From contig DEVL01000006.1 of assembly GCA_002363385.1 (NCBI GenBank), positions 372,001-436,000 of the forward strand: 64,000 bases of DNA, in the 5' to 3' direction. Positions 45,996 to 54,915 of the stretch are shown here, piece after piece. This stretch comes from Stenotrophomonas maltophilia (GTDB lineage Bacteria > Pseudomonadota > Gammaproteobacteria > Xanthomonadales > Xanthomonadaceae). Numbering within the stretch: the first letter of the stretch is position 1; every line of letters begins with the position of its first letter. Position numbers and translations under genes: made by a program. Below the pieces are notes generated by a model that ran no database searches, was not told where the DNA came from, and was given only the letters and a program-made list of their open reading frames with translations.

Positions 45996-46946
45996 TCAGT
46001 CGTGCGCGCGGTCTGCAGGCGGCAGGCCCAGCAGCTCGTCAGGCAGGGCCGGCAGCGGGGTGCGCTCATCCAGTGCTTCGCGCTTGAGCCAATCCATGAA
46101 CGCCTGCGCGGTCGGGCTGAGCGGGCGGTGCTCGGCATGCACCACGTAGTAGGCGTAGCGCGCCTTGAGCACGGGACCGGGCAGACGCACCAGCTCGTAG
46201 CGCTGCAGATAGGGCTGTGCGATGTGCTTGCGCGCCAGCACTGCGCCGATGCCGTAGACCGCAGCGCGCATCGCATCGGTGCTGTCGCTGAAAGTGTGCA
46301 GTGAGGGCAGGTCCAGGCCGCGCACGCCAGCGGCGCGGAACCAGTCGCGCCAACCCTGCGGTGACATGTCGCTGAGCAGTGGCAGCGAAGCGATCTGCGC
46401 CGGGTCGCGCAGCGCCGATACCCCTGGCAGCGCCGGCGAGGCGACCGGGCAGAGTTCATCGTCCATCAGGTGATGCGCGGTCATGCCCGGCCACTGGCCG
46501 AGGCCATAACGGATGCCCAGTTCCGGCCCCGTCTCGTCAAAGCGGACCAGCTCGGTACTGGTCTGCAGCTCGATACGCATGCGCGGATGCTGTTGGGTGA
46601 AGCGCGGCAACCGCGGGATCAGCCAGCAATACGACAGCGAGCGGATGGTGGTGACGCGCAGCGGCACGATGTCCGCCTGGGGATGCAGGTTGCCGGCCAC
46701 TGCATTGAGGTCACTGAGCGCGGCCGCCGCCGCATCGGCCAGCTGGCGTCCTTCGGCGGTCAGCCGCACGCCGCGCGCATGGCGCTGGAACAGCACGGTT
46801 CCGAGCAGCTGTTCCAGTCGGCGCACATGGTGGCTGACCGCACTGGCGGTGAGGTGCAGCTCCTGGGCGGCGTGGGCAAAGTTCTGGTGGCGCGCGGCAA
46901 CCGCGAACACCCCCAGCGCTGGCAACAGGGCAGGGCGAAGGATCAT
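45996..46946 (-). CDS. LysR-family transcriptional regulator (GcvA-like)
   Basis: A 316-residue regulator. The N-terminal helix-turn-helix (residues about 24-49, HAAQELHLTASAVSHHVRRL) and the effector-binding domain (about 95-300) fit the GcvA/AmpR-type branch of LysR proteins. The start at 46946 is MILRPALLPALGVFA. It is divergent from an EamA-type transporter gene, which is the usual position of its target. Confidence 0.88.
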   Translation of the reverse strand: MILRPALLPALGVFAVAARHQNFAHAAQELHLTASAVSHHVRRLEQLLGTVLFQRHARGVRLTAEGRQLADAAAAALSDLNAVAGNLHPQADIVPLRVTTIRSLSYCWLIPRLPRFTQQHPRMRIELQTSTELVRFDETGPELGIRYGLGQWPGMTAHHLMDDELCPVASPALPGVSALRDPAQIASLPLLSDMSPQGWRDWFRAAGVRGLDLPSLHTFSDSTDAMRAAVYGIGAVLARKHIAQPYLQRYELVRLPGPVLKARYAYYVVHAEHRPLSPTAQAFMDWLKREALDERTPLPALPDELLGLPPADRAHD

Positions 46947-47105
46947 GGGCGAGACCCAAATCAGATTTGTGGCTTGCACGGATACTACGCGCTTGTGGGC
47001 GCGTGACGGCAGGCGGATGCTGTCGCCCTTCTCCCCCGGATTCACGCGCATGTTGCCGTCTCTTACCGCTTGCCTTGCGTGTCAGCCTTTCGCCGGAAGG
47101 CAGCC

Positions 47106-47987
47106 GTGAGCGGGGCGCCGCTGGCCGCAGGCACGGTCGAGCGCGATTGGCGCACCCCGCTGGAACTGACCGTGCTCGGTGCGATCTGGGGCTGCTCGTT
47201 CCTGTTCATGCGGGTGGCCGTGCCCGCCTTCGGGCCATATGCGCTGGTGGAGGTGCGGCTGCTGCTCGGCGCGCTCGTGCTGCTGCCGTTCCTGTGGCAG
47301 GCGCGCGCACAGTTCCCGGCCCGACGCTGGCTGTGGCTGGCGCCGATCGGCCTGATCAACTCGGCCATCCCGTTCGTGCTGTTCGCCTGGGCCGCGCAAC
47401 GCGCCCCGGCCGCGATCGGTGCGATCTGCAATGCGATGACCGTGCTGTTCGCCGCACTGATCGCCTTCCTGTTCTTCGGCGAAAAGATCGGCATGCGCCG
47501 CGCGATCGCCCTGCTGGTCGGCTTCGCCGGCGTCGTGGTGCTGGCCACGGCCAAAGTGTCCGGTCTGAGCATCGGTGCGGCGGTGATGGCCGGTGCCCTG
47601 GCCGCGTTGTTGTATGGCCTGGGCGTCAATCTGGTGAAGCGCCACATGACGGGCCTGCCACCGGCGGCGTCGGCCGGTGCCACGCTCGGCTGCGCGGCGA
47701 TCCTGCTGCTGCCGATGGCGCTGACCCATTGGCCGACCGCCCCGATCCCGATGCTGTCCTGGGCCTGCGCGATCGCGCTCGGCGTGGTCTGCACCGGCCT
47801 GGCGTTTTTGATGTTCTACCGTTTGATCGCCCGCATCGGTCCGGCGCGCGCTTCGACCGTGACGTATCTGGTGCCGATGTTCGGTGCGCTGTTTGCCTGG
47901 TTGTTCCTGGGCGAACCGGTGACGGGAGCGATGGTGGTGGCGGGCGGGCTGATTCTTGGCAGCGTGGCCGTGTCGCAGAAGGGATAA
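47106..47987 (+). CDS. EamA/DMT-family transporter
   Basis: Inner-membrane permease of 293 residues with ten helices in two EamA repeats (TVLGAIWGCSFLFMRVAVP; TGLAFLMFYRLIARIGPARAS). It starts at GTG 47106 with GGAAGG five bases upstream; an in-frame TTG at 47070 would add twelve residues. It is divergent from the LysR gene, so export of a small metabolite under LysR control is likely. The substrate is unknown. Confidence 0.86.
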   Translation: MSGAPLAAGTVERDWRTPLELTVLGAIWGCSFLFMRVAVPAFGPYALVEVRLLLGALVLLPFLWQARAQFPARRWLWLAPIGLINSAIPFVLFAWAAQRAPAAIGAICNAMTVLFAALIAFLFFGEKIGMRRAIALLVGFAGVVVLATAKVSGLSIGAAVMAGALAALLYGLGVNLVKRHMTGLPPAASAGATLGCAAILLLPMALTHWPTAPIPMLSWACAIALGVVCTGLAFLMFYRLIARIGPARASTVTYLVPMFGALFAWLFLGEPVTGAMVVAGGLILGSVAVSQKG

Positions 47988-48010
47988 AGGTCGCTTCTGC
48001 GCAGGCGATC

Positions 48011-48034
48011 AGCCGGCCAGCGGCCGGCACTACC
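48011..48034. repeat. GTAG-type (SMAG-like) palindromic repeat
   Basis: One inverted copy reading AGCCGGCCAGCGGCCGG then CACTACC, the same core as the copies near 3.48 and 51.1 kb. It lies between convergent genes. Confidence 0.75.
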
Positions 48035-48037
48035 CGG

Positions 48038-48063
48038 ACGTGCATGTCCAACACCATGCACGT
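48038..48063. repeat. Inverted repeat between convergent genes
   Basis: Perfect nine-base arms ACGTGCATG/CATGCACGT around an eight-base loop, directly after the GTAG-type repeat. No T-run is present. Function unknown. Confidence 0.5.
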
Positions 48064-48085
48064 TCAACGCGCCGCTGGCTCGGCC

Positions 48086-48985
48086 TTACCGCACCGGCAC
48101 CGGGATGTTGCACAGGTCGATGTGGCCGGCCGGGCGCTTGTAGAAATCATCCACGCGGTTACGGCGCGCTTCGGTCGCATCGGCAAAGGTCCTGGAGTCC
48201 GTGCGCAGCACCTGCAGCCTGGGTCGTTCCGCAGCCGGTGCATCGCTGGCACGCTGGATCGACTGGATCGCCGTGCGCTGCGCTGGATCGGCGTAGAAGC
48301 CCATCGGCGCCGGGCCACGCGGCAGCGCGCTGAGCAGTTCCATGCCCTGCAGCACGCGGCCGACCACGGTGATATTACGGTCCAGCTGACGGGGGGACTG
48401 CCCGGTCACGACATACAGCTCGGCGCCGACGCTGCTGTCTTCCTCGTTGTTGCGGCCGGCGCCCAGTGCACCGTAGCAATGCGCCAGCCAGGTCTTGCCG
48501 TCCTTGCGATCCTGGCCCACCGGGAAGCCGTCGACGAAACCGGTCTGGTCGGCCCAGCCGTCACGATCGGGCAGCAGGCTGACCGTGAGCCTCTTGCTGT
48601 CGCGCTGGAACTCGGCCGGGAGTTTGCGCTTGGCACTGCCAAGGGCTTTTGCCTTGGCTGCGTCATCCGCATCGGCATCGCCGAACTGCACCACGAAGTT
48701 GTCCTGCGCGCGGTAGATGCTCTCGCCATCCCAGAAATGCTCGTGGGCCAGGGTCTGGATGTTGGCGACATGCTGCGGCGCGAACGCCGGGGCCAACTCG
48801 ATGATGACGCGACCGGCGGGCAGGTTCATGTACAGCAGGTTGGCCGGGTCGGGCGTGCGCCAGTCGCTGTCCGGGGAGGCGTCGAGGATCTGCTGCGGGC
48901 TGCGATAAGGCGTGGCCGCGCTGGCCAGGGTGGGGAGCAGGCAGGCCAGGGCGAGAGTGAGCACGGCGAAGCGATGATTTTGCAT
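48086..48985 (-). CDS. Secreted cyclophilin-type peptidyl-prolyl isomerase
   Basis: A 299-residue exported protein. The signal peptide ends at LASA and is followed by a cyclophilin-like domain: LYMNLPAGRVIIELAPAFAPQHVANIQTLAHEHFWDG and IYRAQDNFVVQFGD correspond to the cyclophilin FxxxI and GGD-type regions, although the active-site signature is not the canonical one. It probably assists protein folding in the periplasm. The start at 48985 gives the signal peptide. Confidence 0.82.
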   Translation of the reverse strand: MQNHRFAVLTLALACLLPTLASAATPYRSPQQILDASPDSDWRTPDPANLLYMNLPAGRVIIELAPAFAPQHVANIQTLAHEHFWDGESIYRAQDNFVVQFGDADADDAAKAKALGSAKRKLPAEFQRDSKRLTVSLLPDRDGWADQTGFVDGFPVGQDRKDGKTWLAHCYGALGAGRNNEEDSSVGAELYVVTGQSPRQLDRNITVVGRVLQGMELLSALPRGPAPMGFYADPAQRTAIQSIQRASDAPAAERPRLQVLRTDSRTFADATEARRNRVDDFYKRPAGHIDLCNIPVPVR

Positions 48986-49063
48986 GGTGTCCCCGAAGAT
49001 GGTGGCGTCCCGATAATGCGCGAGCGGCGCACTGCGTGTCATGTCACGGTGCGGGTTACCTCG

Positions 49064-49519
49064 TCACTCCGCGTGAGCGGCGAAGTAATCGTCCAAGGCT
49101 TTGCCGGCGCACTGACCCCGCTGCCGCGGACCCGGTTGGGCTTCGCAGGCAGCCAGCGCGGGGTGAATCGCGACGTAATCCACCACCACGTCTTCGGCCG
49201 GCCGCGTCGAGGCGCGATAGCAGATCATCGCGCGGTAGACCGTGTATACCGCCGCATCCACGGGGGGCAGGTCGCTGAAGACCTCGTCGACCGTTTCGCG
49301 CGCCATCGCGGCGTGCCATGACGGGTCCGTCTTGATCGGCTCCGCACGGGCCAGCACGCTCTCCCGGCTATCGCCGCGCTGGCGCGCGTCCAAGGCCAGC
49401 AGCGCGACGCTGATCGACTCATGCGAGCCATCGACGAAGTTGCATCCCTTCATGGCGTGGGCGGGGCCGGCGGCAGCGGCCAACAGGGCAAGCGACAGGA
49501 TGGCAGTGGGAGTCTTCAT
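49064..49519 (-). CDS. Secreted four-cysteine protein of unknown function
   Basis: A 151-residue protein with a clear signal peptide (TAILSLALLAAAAGPAHA). The mature part has four cysteines (KGCNF, MICYR, AACEA, GQCAG), probably two disulfides, and a helical character. I do not recognise the family. It is divergent from the PadR gene and shares its upstream region, so joint control is possible. Confidence 0.7.
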   Translation of the reverse strand: MKTPTAILSLALLAAAAGPAHAMKGCNFVDGSHESISVALLALDARQRGDSRESVLARAEPIKTDPSWHAAMARETVDEVFSDLPPVDAAVYTVYRAMICYRASTRPAEDVVVDYVAIHPALAACEAQPGPRQRGQCAGKALDDYFAAHAE

Positions 49520-49624
49520 GACGTCATGTGCGTTCCGTGGGGAGAGCGATTCTGACAGATCGCCCCGCACCGGGGCCTTCGGATCGGAAAGTATCCCAAC
49601 CGGCACGGTGACTAACGACACATC

Positions 49625-49664
49625 CGCTATAGCGAACTTCGGACTAGTGTGGACTCCACGCTAG
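49625..49664. promoter_or_regulatory. Candidate PadR operator region
   Basis: Two dyads lie just before the PadR gene: a perfect 10-base palindrome CGCTATAGCG at 49625-49634, and a 9-3-9 inverted repeat with arms CTAGTGTGG and CCACGCTAG (one mismatch) at 49644-49664. They are 12-51 bases before the PadR ATG, where autoregulation would act. Confidence 0.45.
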
Positions 49665-49675
49665 CGGAGACCGCC

Positions 49676-50041
49676 ATGAGCGACCACGAGGTCCACCTCA
49701 AGAAGTTCCAGAAAGAGCTCAGCTCCGGCACGGTATCCCTGGCCTTGCTGGCAGTGTTGGCCAGGGCCGGTGAGCCGCTGTATGGCTACCTGATCGCCAA
49801 GGAGCTGGAGCGGGTCGGGGAGGGGGTGCTGAGTGGCAAGCAGAGCGCGCTGTACCCGGTGCTGCGCAACCTGGAAGGGGCCGGGTTGCTGGAAAGCCAT
49901 GTTGAGCCATCGGTGGCCGGCCCACCGCGTCGCTATTACCGCATCAATGACACGGGGCACGAGGTGCTCAGGCAATGGACCGCCGCGTGGCGCGCCACCC
50001 GTGATTCCGTCGATTCCGTCCTGGAAGGGGTAACCGCATGA
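49676..50041 (+). CDS. PadR-family transcriptional regulator
   Basis: A 121-residue winged-helix repressor. The conserved PadR region (SLALLAVLARAGEPLYGYLIAKELE ... GKQSALYPVLRNLEGAGLLES ... GPPRRYYRINDTGHEVL) is complete. The ATG at 49676 has GGAGA six bases upstream. Its last codons overlap the membrane protein gene by four bases, giving the PadR plus DUF1700 pair seen in many bacteria, where the regulator responds to envelope or lipid-like signals. Confidence 0.9.
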   Translation: MSDHEVHLKKFQKELSSGTVSLALLAVLARAGEPLYGYLIAKELERVGEGVLSGKQSALYPVLRNLEGAGLLESHVEPSVAGPPRRYYRINDTGHEVLRQWTAAWRATRDSVDSVLEGVTA

Positions 50042-51018
50042 ACATCGAATCCGTGGCCGGTCGGGCCTTGCCGACCACCATTCCCGCGTATCTGGCACAG
50101 CTGCGCGCGGCACTGCACGACGCCGATCCGGCGATGGTGCAGGACGCCCTGTACGACGCCGAGGAGTATCTGCGCTCGGAGCTGGCCGCCCAGCCGGGGC
50201 GCAGCGAGGCGGAAGTGATCGCCGATGTGGCCGGCAGCTATGGTGCGCCGGAAGAAGTGGCCGAAATCTACCGCGAAACGGAAATCACCGTGAACCGCGC
50301 GCTGCGCACGCCAAGCGCGGGTGCGGCGCCGATCCGGCGTGCAGCGGCCACCAGCCCCGGCATCGCCTCGGTACCACCGCCGCAAGCGCCGCCCAAGCCA
50401 CGCTCGGCCTTGGCCCGCTTCTTCGGCGTCGCCCTGGAGGCACGCACCTATGGCGCGCTGTTCTACATGCTGCTCTCGCTGGCCACCGGTATCTTCTTCT
50501 TTACCTGGGTGGTCACCGGCCTGTCGCTGTCGCTGGGGCTGATGGTGTTGATCATCGGCATCCCGGTGGCGGTGGTGTTCTTCGGTTCGGTACGCGGGTT
50601 GTCGCTGCTGGAAGGGCGATTGGTGGAAGCCCTGCTGGGCGAGCGCATGCCACGCCGGCCGACGTACTCCGACCGCAGCCGCAGCTGGCTGCAGCGCATC
50701 GGCGACATGTTCACCGATGGCCGTACCTGGCTGACTCTGCTGTACTTCGTGCTGATGCTGCCGCTGGGCATCGTCTATTTCACGATCGCCACCACGCTGT
50801 TGTCGACCTCGATCGGCTTCATCTGGGCGCCCGTGGCGGCGCTGTTCTCCAGTGACTACGTGGGCATCCACATCGACGGCATCCAGATGCTGCCGATCTG
50901 GGTCACACCGCTGCTGGCGATCATCGGCGTGCTGCTGCTGTTTGCGACGCTGCACCTGGCCCGCGGCATCGGTCACCTGCACGGGATGATGGCCAAGCAT
51001 CTGCTGGTGCGGCTGTAA
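50038..51018 (+). CDS. DUF1700-type membrane protein with putative sensor domain
   Basis: A 326-residue protein. The N-terminal about 80 residues form a helical DUF1700 region (YLAQLRAALHDADPAMVQDALYDAEEYL ... AEVIADVAGSYGAPEEVAEIY). A Pro/Ala-rich linker leads to four or more membrane helices with features of the bacterial putative sensor domain (SLATGIFFFTWVVTGLSLSLGL; GIPVAVVFFGSVRGLSLLEGRLVEALLG). It starts inside the PadR stop (ATGA). It is likely the partner that PadR regulates; the ligand is unknown. Confidence 0.82.
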   Translation: MNIESVAGRALPTTIPAYLAQLRAALHDADPAMVQDALYDAEEYLRSELAAQPGRSEAEVIADVAGSYGAPEEVAEIYRETEITVNRALRTPSAGAAPIRRAAATSPGIASVPPPQAPPKPRSALARFFGVALEARTYGALFYMLLSLATGIFFFTWVVTGLSLSLGLMVLIIGIPVAVVFFGSVRGLSLLEGRLVEALLGERMPRRPTYSDRSRSWLQRIGDMFTDGRTWLTLLYFVLMLPLGIVYFTIATTLLSTSIGFIWAPVAALFSSDYVGIHIDGIQMLPIWVTPLLAIIGVLLLFATLHLARGIGHLHGMMAKHLLVRL

Positions 51019-51050
51019 CGTTCGGCCACAGGTCGGAACCCGAGGATCCG

Positions 51051-51120
51051 GTAGTGCCGGCCGCTGGCCGGCATCGCACGATGCAGGATAAAAGCGCAGC
51101 CGGCCAGCGGCCGGCACTAC
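51051..51120. repeat. Facing pair of GTAG-type repeats
   Basis: A GTAG copy (51051-51072) and an inverted copy (51098-51120) face each other with GTAG outside, separated by 25 bases. The core GCCGGCCGCTGGCCGGC is identical between them. It lies between the convergent DUF1700 and phaZ genes. Confidence 0.8.
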
Positions 51121-51130
51121 CCATAGCGTA

Positions 51131-51149
51131 AGCCCCCTGGTCGGGGGCT
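51131..51149 (-). terminator. Hairpin after the depolymerase gene
   Basis: Stem AGCCCCC/GGGGGCT with a five-base loop, 15 bases after the phaZ stop. There is no T-run, so termination is only probable. Confidence 0.45.
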
Positions 51150-51164
51150 CACGCCAAACGGTCG

Positions 51165-52481
51165 TCAGCCCGCCTTGCGGCGCAACGGCGTCACGTTGCT
51201 CGCGATCTTCGCGGCCTTCTTCGGCTTGCTGGCGACGGTCTGCGCATGGGCCGCGAAGAAATCGCGCACCTTCGGGTAGACGGTTTCGCGCCAGCGGCGG
51301 CCGCTGAAGATGCCGTAGTGGCCGGCGCCTTCGACGATGAAATGCTCGCGGTGCTCAGCCGGGATGCCGGTGCACAGTTGCTGCGCCGCTTCGGTCTGGC
51401 CCAGGCCGGCGATGTCGTCCAGCTCGCCTTCAATGCTCAGCAGCGCAGTGCCGGTGATCGCGCTGGGATCCACGCGTTCACCCTGCACGTACCACTCGCC
51501 GCGCGGCAGCAGGAATTCCTGGAAGACCACGCGGATCGTGTCCAGGTAGTACTTGGCCGGCATGTCCAGCACCGCGTTGTACTCGTCGTAGAAACGACGG
51601 TGCGCGTCGGCATCTTCCATGTCGCCCTTGACCAGGTCGGCGTAGAAATCCCAGTGCGAACTGAAATGGCGGCTCGGGTTCATCGACAGGAAGCCGGCAT
51701 GCTGCAGGAAGCCCGGGTACACGCGGCGGCCGGCACCCGGGAAGGTGGCGGGTACGGTGTGGATGACGTTGTTCTCGAACCACGACATCGGGTTCTGCGT
51801 GGCCAGGTTGTTGACCGCGGTCGGGCTGCAGCGCGCATCGATCGGCCCACCCATCATCACCAGCGAACGCGGCGTGGTCTCGCCCCGGCTGGCCATCAGT
51901 GACACGGCGGCGAGCACCGGCACGGTCGGCTGGCAGACGCTGACCACGTGCAGTTTCTCCGCGCCGAGGTGGCGGATGAACTCCTGCACGTAAGCGACGT
52001 AATCCTCCAGCCCGAACTCGCCCTCACTGCCGGGCACCATGCGCGCATCGACCCAATCGGTCACGTAGACGCGATGGTCGCGCAGCAGGGTGCGCACGGT
52101 ATCGCGCAGCAGCGTGGCGTGGTGGCCGGACAACGGCGCCACCACCAGCACGAACGGCTGGTTGAGCATGGTGTGCAGCTGGTCGGCTTCATTGCTGTGG
52201 CGCTTGAAGCGCAGCAGTTTGCAGAACGGCTTGCTGATCTCTTCGTGGACGACGATCGGCACGCGCTCGCCCTCGACGTCGATTTCATTGATGCCCCATT
52301 CGGGCTTCTCGTAATCCTTGCCGATGCGGTGGAACAGCTCGTTCACAGCGGCCAGGCGATCCGCGCCGGGCATCTGCGACCACCAATGACCTTGATTGGC
52401 GAAGAACTTCGCGTTGGCCTGGGCCTGGTGCACCCACGGGGCGAGCAGGTTGCGGGTCAACTCATGCAGCTGATATAGCAT
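51165..52481 (-). CDS. phaZ: Intracellular polyhydroxyalkanoate depolymerase
   Basis: PHB/PHA depolymerase of 438 residues that mobilises intracellular polyester granules. The active site uses a cysteine nucleophile, Cys183 in VSVCQPTVP, the same position as in Ralstonia PhaZ1. Downstream LSIEGELDDIAGLGQT and VEGAGHYGIFSG carry the Asp and His of the triad. The C-terminus is Lys-rich. The ATG at 52481 starts MLYQLHELTR. No PHA synthase lies in the window. Confidence 0.92.
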   Translation of the reverse strand: MLYQLHELTRNLLAPWVHQAQANAKFFANQGHWWSQMPGADRLAAVNELFHRIGKDYEKPEWGINEIDVEGERVPIVVHEEISKPFCKLLRFKRHSNEADQLHTMLNQPFVLVVAPLSGHHATLLRDTVRTLLRDHRVYVTDWVDARMVPGSEGEFGLEDYVAYVQEFIRHLGAEKLHVVSVCQPTVPVLAAVSLMASRGETTPRSLVMMGGPIDARCSPTAVNNLATQNPMSWFENNVIHTVPATFPGAGRRVYPGFLQHAGFLSMNPSRHFSSHWDFYADLVKGDMEDADAHRRFYDEYNAVLDMPAKYYLDTIRVVFQEFLLPRGEWYVQGERVDPSAITGTALLSIEGELDDIAGLGQTEAAQQLCTGIPAEHREHFIVEGAGHYGIFSGRRWRETVYPKVRDFFAAHAQTVASKPKKAAKIASNVTPLRRKAG

Positions 52482-52577
52482 GACGTCCAATATGTATGGT
52501 CTTATGTTGCCGCGCAGCATAGCGCACCCGTCGCGCGGGCGCGTTAATGCGGGTGTTGTCTCAATTGTTATCGAGAC

Positions 52578-53174
52578 TCAGGGCGCCCCACGTTCCAGGG
52601 CAGCCGCGTGACCTGCCAGTGCGGGCGACAGCCAGCAGTGCGAGCCCAAGCCGGTGAAGCCGACCCGCTTGAGCTGGCTGCGGTACCAGCGCGCCGGGCG
52701 CGGCTGGAAGCCTTCGTGGTCGCCATCGAAGTCATCCTCGGCGGTGAACGCCTCCAGGAAGGCCACGCCGGCGGTCAGCTCGGCAAAGCCTTCCAGTGCC
52801 GGGCGCAGCTCGCGGCTGGGCACGTAGTGCATCACGTCCGAGCAGATCAGCAGATCCACCGGCGCGCACGGGCGCAGCCAGGCAAAATCGCCAACCTTGG
52901 CCGGGTGCAGGTTGCGGCTGCGGCCGTAGCGGTGCACGGCGTAATCGCTGCTGTCGAAGCCCAGGTACTGCACGCGCGGGCGCAGTTTGAGCAGCGGTGC
53001 GCGCCAGGCGCCTTCGCCACAGCCGATATCCAGCACGCTGCGGATCGGGCGTTCCAGGTAGTACTCGGCACTGGCCACGGCGAGCGCCACCTTGCGCGCC
53101 AGGCGCGCGGCGCCACCGGTCTGGTCAGGCTGGTACCAGCGCTGGAAGTAGGCGGCGTCGTAGGTTTTGTCCAT
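52578..53174 (-). CDS. Class I SAM-dependent methyltransferase
   Basis: A 198-residue methyltransferase. Motif I is VLDIGCGEGAWRAPLL near residues 47-62, followed by LGFDSSDYAV and DLLICSDVMHYVP. The N-terminus YDAAYFQRWYQ is shared with small-molecule methyltransferases in this group. The substrate is unknown. A 13-base dyad TAAGC-GGC-GCTTA at 53195-53207 lies 20 bases upstream. Confidence 0.85.
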   Translation of the reverse strand: MDKTYDAAYFQRWYQPDQTGGAARLARKVALAVASAEYYLERPIRSVLDIGCGEGAWRAPLLKLRPRVQYLGFDSSDYAVHRYGRSRNLHPAKVGDFAWLRPCAPVDLLICSDVMHYVPSRELRPALEGFAELTAGVAFLEAFTAEDDFDGDHEGFQPRPARWYRSQLKRVGFTGLGSHCWLSPALAGHAAALERGAP

Positions 53175-53335
53175 GGAAGATGTGCACGTGAGTGTAAGCG
53201 GCGCTTATCGTACGGCGTGGCGCGCGTGGACGCGTCGTTGAGGTGCGGCGAAGGGTCGCGTCAGCCACCCATCGGGGTGCTCTACCGGGCATGCGAGAAT
53301 GGCGGCCAACCCCTGCCAGCCGCCGGAGCAAGCAC

Positions 53336-53791
53336 ATGCAGTCCTACTACTGGGTCAAGACCTTCCACCTGTTGTTCGTGGTGGCATGGATGGCGGCGGT
53401 GTTCTATCTGCCCCGGATCCTGGTCAACCTCAGCGAGACGGCTGGGCAGCTGCCGGTGACCGAGCGGCTGCAGCTGATGGGCCTGCGCCTGTACAGGTTC
53501 GGCCACATGATGTTCGGCCTCGCGCTGATCCTGGGCGTGGTGCTGTGGCTGGGCTACCGCGTGATTCCCGATTTCCCGACCATGGTCGCCCCCGGTGCGG
53601 CGGGCTGGCTGCATGCCAAGCTCGGGCTGGTGGTGCTGCTGCTGGTGTATTACTCGTGGACCGGGCGGTTGCTGAAGGGCGCGGTGAAGGGCAAGGTTCT
53701 GCCGTCCTCCCGCGCGCTGCGCTGGTTCAATGAACTGCCGCTGGTGCTGTTCATCGGCGTGGTCTGGCTGGTGATCGCCAAGCCGTTCTGA
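53336..53791 (+). CDS. CopD/HemJ-type membrane protein
   Basis: A 151-residue membrane protein with four helices. The N-terminal motif with His11 and Trp18 (VKTFHLLFVVAWMAAVFYLPRIL) and the later GWLHAKLGLVVLLLVYY fit the UPF0093/HemJ family, whose members oxidise protoporphyrinogen IX in haem synthesis. It is also annotated as CopD family in many genomes; HemJ is the more specific guess. GGAG lies nine bases before the ATG at 53336. A bidirectional terminator follows. Confidence 0.82.
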   Translation: MQSYYWVKTFHLLFVVAWMAAVFYLPRILVNLSETAGQLPVTERLQLMGLRLYRFGHMMFGLALILGVVLWLGYRVIPDFPTMVAPGAAGWLHAKLGLVVLLLVYYSWTGRLLKGAVKGKVLPSSRALRWFNELPLVLFIGVVWLVIAKPF

Positions 53792-53824
53792 AAAAAGCCG
53801 GGCGCTTGCGCGTCCGGCTTTTTC
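53792..53824. terminator. Bidirectional rho-independent terminator
   Basis: AAAAAGCCGG and CCGGCTTTTT enclose GGCGC, TTGC and GCGT, a long stem with T-runs in both directions. It lies between the convergent hemJ-like and accA genes. Confidence 0.9.
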
Positions 53825-53842
53825 GTCTGCGCCGCAGCCCGA

Positions 53843-54802
53843 TCAGGCCACTTCGTAGGTCCCGTAGCTGCGCAGGCGCTCGTAACGCTTCTGCAGCAGC
53901 ACATCGACCGGCAGGGCTTCCAGCACGTCCAGCTCGTTGAGCAGCACGGCCTTGAGGCGCTTGGCCATCTGGTTCGGGTTGCGGTGGGCACCACCGGTCG
54001 GCTCACGCACCACCTTGTCCACCAGGCCCAGATCCTTCAGGCGCGGGGCGGTCAGACCGAGCTGTTCGGCGGCGTCCTTGGCTTTGGCCGGGTCCTTCCA
54101 CAGGATGGAGGCACAGCCTTCCGGGCTGATGGTCGAGTACACGCTGTACTCCAGCATCACGGTGCGGTCGCCCACACCCAGTGCCAGTGCGCCACCCGAG
54201 CCGCCTTCACCGATCACCGTGCAGACCACCGGCACCTTCAGTTCGGCCATTTCCATCAGGTTGCGTGCGATCGCTTCGGACTGGCCGCGCGATTCGGCGT
54301 CGATGCCCGGCCAGGCGCCGGCGGTGTCGATCAGGGTCAGCACCGGCAGGCCGAAACGCTCGGCCATCTTCATCAGGCGCAGCGCCTTGCGGTAGCCCTC
54401 CGGCTTGGGCATGCCGAAGTTGCGCTTGATCTTTTCCTTGGTGTCGCGGCCCTTCTGATGGCCGATCAGCATCACCGAGCGGCCACCGATGCGGGCCAGG
54501 CCGCCGATGATCGCCTTGTCGTCAGCGAAGGCGCGGTCCCCGGCCAGTTCCTGGAACTCATCGCAGATGATGCGGATGTAGTCCTCGGTGTACGGCCGGG
54601 ACGGATGGCGGGCCAGCTGCAACACCTGCCAGGAGGTCAGGTTGCGGAAGATCTGCGCGGTGCGCACCCGCAGCTTGTCCCGCAGGGCATGCACCTCGGC
54701 CTCGACATTGACCGCAGGTCCGGCGCTGGCGCTGCGCAGTTCCTGGATCTTCGCCTCCAGATCAGCGATGGGTTGCTCGAAGTCGAGGTAGTTCGGATTC
54801 AT
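53843..54802 (-). CDS. accA: Acetyl-CoA carboxylase carboxyltransferase subunit alpha
   Basis: Alpha subunit (319 residues) of the carboxyltransferase that makes malonyl-CoA for fatty acid synthesis. The family's start MNPNYLDFEQPIADLEAKI, the LIDTAGAWPGIDAESRGQ region and EGGSGGALALGVGD are all present. It lies downstream of dnaE as in other gammaproteobacteria, but an extra lipoprotein gene separates them here. Confidence 0.97.
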   Translation of the reverse strand: MNPNYLDFEQPIADLEAKIQELRSASAGPAVNVEAEVHALRDKLRVRTAQIFRNLTSWQVLQLARHPSRPYTEDYIRIICDEFQELAGDRAFADDKAIIGGLARIGGRSVMLIGHQKGRDTKEKIKRNFGMPKPEGYRKALRLMKMAERFGLPVLTLIDTAGAWPGIDAESRGQSEAIARNLMEMAELKVPVVCTVIGEGGSGGALALGVGDRTVMLEYSVYSTISPEGCASILWKDPAKAKDAAEQLGLTAPRLKDLGLVDKVVREPTGGAHRNPNQMAKRLKAVLLNELDVLEALPVDVLLQKRYERLRSYGTYEVA

Positions 54803-54915
54803 CGGAAACCGTCGTGAAGAAAAGAGGGAAAGTGTAGCCGAATGCGCCGAAAAGCCCCGTACGCCGTCGTCTGGAAACCGACGGTAGCGCAGCGGGGCCA
54901 GGGGCGCCAGTCAGG

